This document shows, piece after piece, positions 60,422 to 64,000 of a stretch of 64,000 bases of DNA (its first letter is position 1; the number at the start of each line of letters is the position of its first letter). The position numbers and the translations under genes were made by a program. The notes beneath the pieces are model-generated. The model was not told the origin of the DNA. It did no database searches and saw only the letters and a list, made by a program, of their open reading frames with translations. The DNA comes from Nocardioides carbamazepini. GTDB lineage: Bacteria > Actinomycetota > Actinomycetes > Propionibacteriales > Nocardioidaceae. The stretch is from positions 806,001 through 870,000 of the forward strand of contig NZ_JAHTLF010000016.1 of NCBI RefSeq assembly GCF_024614185.1, given 5' to 3'.

Positions 60422-61198
60422 GTGTCCACCCTGGAGCGCAAGCTGACCGACGCCGCCACCGCCGACGCGATCGACGCGGCGCGTTCGGCGCTGCTCGAGG
60501 AGGTCGACGCCGCCGACATCGGTGACCACCTCGGCCACCAGGTCGACGGCCTCCGGGTCGTGACCCACCTGTTCGAATGCACGCGCAGGGGCTACCGCGG
60601 CTGGCAGTGGGCGGTCACGCTCACGCGGGCCTCGCGCCAGCGCAAGGTCACCGTGGTCGAGGTCGTGCTGCTCCCGGGATCCGACGCCATCATCGCGCCT
60701 GCCTGGGTGCCCTACCGCGAGCGGCTGCAGCCCGGCGACATGTCGCCGGGTGACCTGCTCCCCGTCGCCGACGACGACCCGCGGCTGGTGCCGACGTACT
60801 CCTTCGGCGACGACGCCCTCGACACCGACGAGCAGGCGCAGATCCGCCAGGTCGCCACGGACCTCGGTCTCGGCCGGGTCCGCGTGCTCTCGCCCGAGGG
60901 CCGCGACGCCGCCGCCGAGCGCTGGTACGACGGCGACGCCGGCCCCGAGGCCGCCATCGCCAAGTCCGCGCCGCACCACTGCCACTCCTGCGGCTTCCTG
61001 GTCCGCCTCGGCGGCCCGCTGTCGGAGCTGTTCGGCGTGTGCGCCAACGGCGACGCCAACGACGACGGCCGGGTGGTCGCGTTCCAGCACGGCTGCGGCG
61101 CCCACTCCGAGGTGCGGCTGAGCAAGCGCCAGCAGCCCCAGCCTCCCGCTCCGCCGGTCATCGACACGATCTCGCTGGACGACCTCGAGAGCCTGTGA
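60422..61198 (+). CDS. DUF3027 domain protein
   Basis: 258 aa from GTG at 60422; an ATG at 60404 is in frame but the GATGCT box six bases before 60422 favours the later start. The central part includes GYRGWQWAVTLTRASRQRKVTVVEVVLLPG and GDMSPGDLLPVADDDPRLVP, typical of actinobacterial DUF3027. A cysteine/histidine cluster (HHCHSCGFLV, CANG, HGCGAHSE) in the C-terminal third suggests a zinc site. Conserved near xpb/csp genes (Rv0883c in M. tuberculosis). Function unknown. Confidence 0.85.
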   Translation: MSTLERKLTDAATADAIDAARSALLEEVDAADIGDHLGHQVDGLRVVTHLFECTRRGYRGWQWAVTLTRASRQRKVTVVEVVLLPGSDAIIAPAWVPYRERLQPGDMSPGDLLPVADDDPRLVPTYSFGDDALDTDEQAQIRQVATDLGLGRVRVLSPEGRDAAAERWYDGDAGPEAAIAKSAPHHCHSCGFLVRLGGPLSELFGVCANGDANDDGRVVAFQHGCGAHSEVRLSKRQQPQPPAPPVIDTISLDDLESL

Positions 61199-61204
61199 GA
61201 CCGG

Positions 61205-61834
61205 TCAGGCGCGGGCCAGGATCGTGACCGCGTAGAGATCGTCGACCGGCCGCAGGTCGTACCCGCCGAACCGGTGCTGGACGACCAGGCCGGCCGCCGC
61301 GACGTCCGCGGCGAACTCCTCCGGCGCGTACACCCGTGCCGTCGCCGGGCCCTGCTGCAGGTGGAAGCCGACCAGGATCCGGCCGTCGGGCGCCAGCAGT
61401 GAGCCGAGGCGCTCCAGCACGGCGACCTCGGTGCCCTCGGCCACGAAGGTCAGCACGTTGCCGACGCACACCACCAGGTCGTACGACGTGGGCGCGTCGG
61501 CCGCCGCCAGTGCCTCGGGCGTCAGGGCGAGGATCTCCCGGGGCAGCACCGGCAGGTCCGGATAGGTCTGCCGGGACTGCTCGACGAGCGCGGGGTCGGG
61601 CTCGGCGGCGGTGACCCGGTGCCCCAGGGCGCGGAGGTGGGCGCCGATCCGGCCGATGCCCGAGCCGGCGTCGAGGATCGTGGCGCCGCGGGGGACGAGG
61701 GTGTCGGCGAGCCGGGCCTCCCCGACGACGTCGGCGCCCTCGGCGATCAGCTGGGCGAAGCGGTCCGCGTAGCCGCCGTTGCGCGGCCCGCCGAGCGCCC
61801 AACGGGTGGGGGGCAGGGGACCGGGCTCACCCAT
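61205..61834 (-). CDS. Class I SAM-dependent methyltransferase
   Basis: 209 aa. SAM-binding motif I is ILDAGSGIGRIGAHL near residue 53, the acidic motif II VTAAEPDPALVEQ, and a motif IV region YDLVVCVGNVLTFV. The N-terminus (TRWALGGPRNGGYADRFAQLIAEGADV) is common to a small actinobacterial family. Substrate unknown. Its 5' end overlaps the DUF2530 3' end by eight bases, so the two are co-transcribed. Confidence 0.87.
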   Translation of the reverse strand: MGEPGPLPPTRWALGGPRNGGYADRFAQLIAEGADVVGEARLADTLVPRGATILDAGSGIGRIGAHLRALGHRVTAAEPDPALVEQSRQTYPDLPVLPREILALTPEALAAADAPTSYDLVVCVGNVLTFVAEGTEVAVLERLGSLLAPDGRILVGFHLQQGPATARVYAPEEFAADVAAAGLVVQHRFGGYDLRPVDDLYAVTILARA

Positions 61835-62120
61835 GGGCGTCGCGGTCGCGCTCGGCGCGGGCCCGCCGCCGGCGCTTGCAGTACTCCGTGCCGAGGAGGC
61901 CGAGACCGACGCCGGTCAGGCACATCCACAGCAGCCAGGTGCGCCCGTCCTCCTCGAGGCGCCCGTAGAACGGCAACAGGCCGACGAAGGCGACGAGGAA
62001 GAGCGCGGTGCCGACCTGGACGGTCCGGACGCCGTCGACGTCGAGGGGCTCGACGGGCGCGATCAGGTAGGTCCGGCTGCCGATCTCGTGCCGGGTCGGC
62101 TGGTCGTCGCGGAACTCCAC
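61827..62120 (-). CDS. DUF2530 membrane protein
   Basis: 97 aa with two transmembrane helices (VQVGTALFLVAFVGLLPFYG and WLLWMCLTGVGLGLLGTEYC) and the preceding PVEPLDVDGVRTV motif that marks DUF2530, followed by a basic tail (KRRRRARAERDR). Function unknown; usually next to a MarR gene and an NCS2 permease as here. GTG at 62120 is leaderless: TAGCAT (62132-62127) and six bases. Confidence 0.9.
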   Translation of the reverse strand: MEFRDDQPTRHEIGSRTYLIAPVEPLDVDGVRTVQVGTALFLVAFVGLLPFYGRLEEDGRTWLLWMCLTGVGLGLLGTEYCKRRRRARAERDRDAHG

Positions 62121-62146
62121 AGGACCATGCTACCGCTCCGGGAATA

Positions 62147-62174
62147 GTTAGCAGAGGTAATGACTTATGCTAAC
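62147..62174. promoter_or_regulatory. Candidate MarR operator
   Basis: GTTAGC-N16-GCTAAC at 62147-62174, in the gap between the divergent DUF2530 and marR genes, ending four bases before the marR ATG. The AT-rich block fits an autoregulatory site. Confidence 0.5.
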
Positions 62175-62177
62175 GAT

Positions 62178-62627
62178 ATGCCGACTCTCGAGAAGCACGT
62201 GCGCAGCAACGCGGGGCTCGCCACCGAGCTCCGCTTCGCCGTGGTGCGGCTGCGCCGGAGGCTGTTGCGCGAGCGGCACCCCGACAACGACCTGGGCGTC
62301 ACGTCGATGGCGGTGCTCTATGCCCTGGGCCGACGGGGCGACCTCACGGTCGGGGCGCTGGCGGGCCAGGAGCAGATGCAGCCGCCGAGCATGACCCGCA
62401 CGATCACCGCGCTCGCCGACGCGGAGCTCGTCGAGCGGCACCCCCATCCGAGCGACGGCCGGCAGGTCGTCGTACGGATCACGGACGCGGGCCGCGCCGT
62501 CGTGGCCGCCGACGTCGCCCGTCGCGACCGCTGGCTCTCGCGCCGGCTCGCCGACCTGACTCCGGAGGAGCGCGACGTCCTGCGTCGCGCGGCCCCGATC
62601 CTCCAGCGCCTCGCCGAGGCCGACTGA
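62178..62627 (+). CDS. MarR family transcriptional regulator
   Basis: 149 aa. MarR fold: LRFAVVRLRRRLLRERHPDNDLGVTSMAVLYALGRRGDLTVGALAGQEQMQPPSMTRTITALADAELVERHPHPSDGRQVVVRITDAG. ATG at 62178 is used; an ATG at 62160 is in frame but lies within the palindrome. Precedes the MFS gene by 29 bp, so it probably controls it and itself. Corresponds by context to Rv0880. Confidence 0.9.
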   Translation: MPTLEKHVRSNAGLATELRFAVVRLRRRLLRERHPDNDLGVTSMAVLYALGRRGDLTVGALAGQEQMQPPSMTRTITALADAELVERHPHPSDGRQVVVRITDAGRAVVAADVARRDRWLSRRLADLTPEERDVLRRAAPILQRLAEAD

Positions 62628-62656
62628 CCACGCCCGACTGAACCGAAGGAGTCCCC

Positions 62657-63940
62657 ACGAGCCCCCGATTCCGCTCCCTGGCCCACCCGAACTACCGCCT
62701 GTACTTCGCCGGCAGCATCGTGTCGAACGTCGGCACCTGGATGCAGCGGGTCGCTCAGGACTGGCTGGTCCTGACCATCCCCGGCAACGGCGGCGCCGCC
62801 CTCGGCATCACGACCGGCCTCCAGTTCCTGCCGGTCCTGCTGCTCTCGCCGTACGCCGGCGTCGTGGCCGACCGCATCCCCAAGCGGGTCCTCCTCCAGA
62901 TCACACAGGCCGTGATGGCCCTCGCCTCGCTCGCCCTCGGCCTGATCGCCGCGTTCGGCGCGGCCGAGACCTGGCACGTCTACCTGCTCGCCTTCGTCTT
63001 CGGCATCGGCGCGGCCTTCGACGGTCCGGCCCGCCAGGCCTTCGTCTCGGAGATGGTCGGCGCCGACGACGTCGCCAACGCGGTGAGCCTGAACTCGGCC
63101 GCCTTCAACACCGCCCGCCTGGTCGGTCCCGGCCTCGCCGGCCTGCTCATCGGCCTCGGCGGCGGCGGGATGCACGCGACCGGCTGGGTGATCCTCGCCA
63201 ACGCGGTGTCCTATCTCGCCGTGATCGCCCAGCTGCGTCGGATGGACGAGGCCACCCTGCAGTCCCCGCGCCCCGCCGCCCGCACGCCCGGGATGCTCCG
63301 CGAGGGCGTGAGCTACCTGCGCGGCCAGCCCAAGATGCTGATGATCCTCGTCCTCGCCTTCTTCATCGGCACCTTCGGCATGAACTTCCAGATCACCTCG
63401 GCCCTCATGGCGACCGAGGTCTTCGGCAAGGGCGCGGAGGAGTACGGCGTCCTCGGGTCCGTGCTCGCGGTCGGCTCCCTGTCCGGCGCCCTGGTCGCGG
63501 CCGGTCGCTCCCAGGTCCGGGTCCGGTTGCTGATGGGTGCGGCGGTGGTGTTCGGCGTCGCCGAGATCGTGGCGGGCCTGGTGCCGACGTACCTCACCTT
63601 CGTGCTGCTGTGCCCGCTCCTCGGCTTCTCGGTGATCACCGTGCTCAACTCCTGCAACGCACTGCTCCAGATCGAGTCCGCGCCGGCCCTGCGCGGGCGG
63701 GTGATGGCGATCTACATGACCATCGTGATGGGCGGCACGCCGCTCGGCGCGCCCTTCATCGGCTGGGTCGGCGAGCAGTTCGGTGCCCGGTGGACCCTGA
63801 TCCTCGGCGGTGCCCTGGTCCTGGTCGGCGTCGGGCTGGCGGTGCTGGTGCGCCGGACCGCGGCGGGCGCCGGGCCGTCGCCCCTCGGGGCGACCACCGG
63901 CTCGACCCCGGCCGTCGCTCCTGCCATGCTTCGGCCGTGA
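62657..63940 (+). CDS. MFS transporter (EntS-like), probable ACG start
   Basis: 427 aa if started at ACG 62657. The family N-terminus PRFRSLAHPNYRLYFAGSIVSNVGTWMQRVAQDWLVL is intact in frame, but between the in-frame stop (TGA at 62639) and GTG at 62720 there is no ATG, GTG or TTG. AAGGAG at 62646-62651 is five bases before the ACG. Starting at GTG 62720 would delete most of the first helix. MFS motif A appears as GVVADRIPKRVLL; about eleven to twelve helices. Likely an exporter of siderophores or drugs. Stop overlaps the next GTG. Confidence 0.85.
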   Translation, partial: TSPRFRSLAHPNYRLYFAGSIVSNVGTWMQRVAQDWLVLTIPGNGGAALGITTGLQFLPVLLLSPYAGVVADRIPKRVLLQITQAVMALASLALGLIAAFGAAETWHVYLLAFVFGIGAAFDGPARQAFVSEMVGADDVANAVSLNSAAFNTARLVGPGLAGLLIGLGGGGMHATGWVILANAVSYLAVIAQLRRMDEATLQSPRPAARTPGMLREGVSYLRGQPKMLMILVLAFFIGTFGMNFQITSALMATEVFGKGAEEYGVLGSVLAVGSLSGALVAAGRSQVRVRLLMGAAVVFGVAEIVAGLVPTYLTFVLLCPLLGFSVITVLNSCNALLQIESAPALRGRVMAIYMTIVMGGTPLGAPFIGWVGEQFGARWTLILGGALVLVGVGLAVLVRRTAAGAGPSPLGATTGSTPAVAPAMLRP

Positions 63941-64000
63941 ACTCGGTCCCGCCCGTCGCATCGACCCACCCGCTCGACCGCTACTTCCGCATCTCCGAGC
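63937..64000 (+). CDS. NCS2 family permease, partial (N-terminus only)
   Basis: Only the first 21 codons are in the window: MNSVPPVASTHPLDRYFRISE. The LDRYFRISE sequence at this position is the hallmark of NCS2/AzgA-type xanthine/uracil permeases. GTG overlaps the previous stop (GTGA), as expected of an operon. Genes of this family commonly follow the DUF2530/marR pair. Everything beyond the window edge is unseen. Confidence 0.6.
   Translation, partial: MNSVPPVASTHPLDRYFRISE

Noticed and set aside
1..64000. tRNA, rRNA, riboswitch, integrase or prophage
   Set aside because: No cloverleaf, rRNA core sequence, integrase/transposase motif or phage structural gene was recognised in any gap; all gaps are under 300 bp.

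Overview
The window is very GC-rich (about 70% by eye), tightly packed actinobacterial chromosome. Gene content and order (glmU-prs, rplY-pth, an XPB-type helicase pair, cold-shock protein, DUF3027, DUF2530, DUF5999), many ATGA/GTGA overlaps and many leaderless GTG starts behind TAnnnT -10 boxes suggest Propionibacteriales, most likely Nocardioides or a close relative. The taxon is an inference. I found no tRNA, rRNA, CRISPR array, integrase or transposase.

Layout. (1) 1-7.8 kb: an SDR dehydrogenase fragment, a complete dipeptide/nickel-type ABC importer (binding lipoprotein, two ATPases, two permeases) and a CaiC-like acyl-CoA ligase, apparently an operon for uptake and CoA activation of an organic acid or peptide-like compound. 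(2) 7.8-12.3 kb: a DUF5999 gene, then an ABC exporter of MacB/FtsX type co-transcribed with a histidine kinase and a LuxR-type regulator. (3) 12.3-14.9 kb: glmU-prs. (4) 14.9-27.0 kb: accessory genes between prs and rplY, which are usually close neighbours: a 2219-residue secreted PHP/metallophosphatase/GLUG-repeat protein, an AAA ATPase with a striking palindromic operator, a DUF6318 lipoprotein with a PKD protein, a DUF222-HNH protein, and a DinB-like enzyme divergent from a MarR regulator. (5) 27.2-30.7 kb: rplY, pth, cysQ, a membrane protein and a VOC protein. (6) 30.7-37.1 kb: alkB with an SOS box, an HD hydrolase, rtcB, trpB2 divergent from chorismate mutase, and a BASS transporter with a large palindromic operator.

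(7) 37.1-47.1 kb: an arylsulfatase, then a complete catechol branch of the beta-ketoadipate pathway: catR-catB-catA-catC-pcaD on the minus strand and pcaF-pcaI-pcaJ on the plus strand with a second LysR regulator between them. Together they convert catechol to succinyl-CoA and acetyl-CoA. (8) 47.2-50.2 kb: lon behind a ClgR-type operator, and a Uma2 nuclease-like gene. (9) 50.1-64 kb: XPB helicase and a helicase C-terminal-domain protein, a PP2C/FHA/RDD-FHA phospho-signalling operon, a GNAT enzyme, cold-shock protein, MFS, DUF3027, methyltransferase, DUF2530, MarR, a second MFS gene that appears to start at ACG, and the start of an NCS2 permease.

Most unusual: a 22-bp-period palindromic repeat element seen twice at gene ends (7791-7937 and 28526-28645), a 161-bp long inverted repeat abutting the xpb promoter, the two-arm operator/promoter palindrome at 22928-22968, the 38-bp palindrome at 35631-35668, and the giant phosphoesterase fusion.
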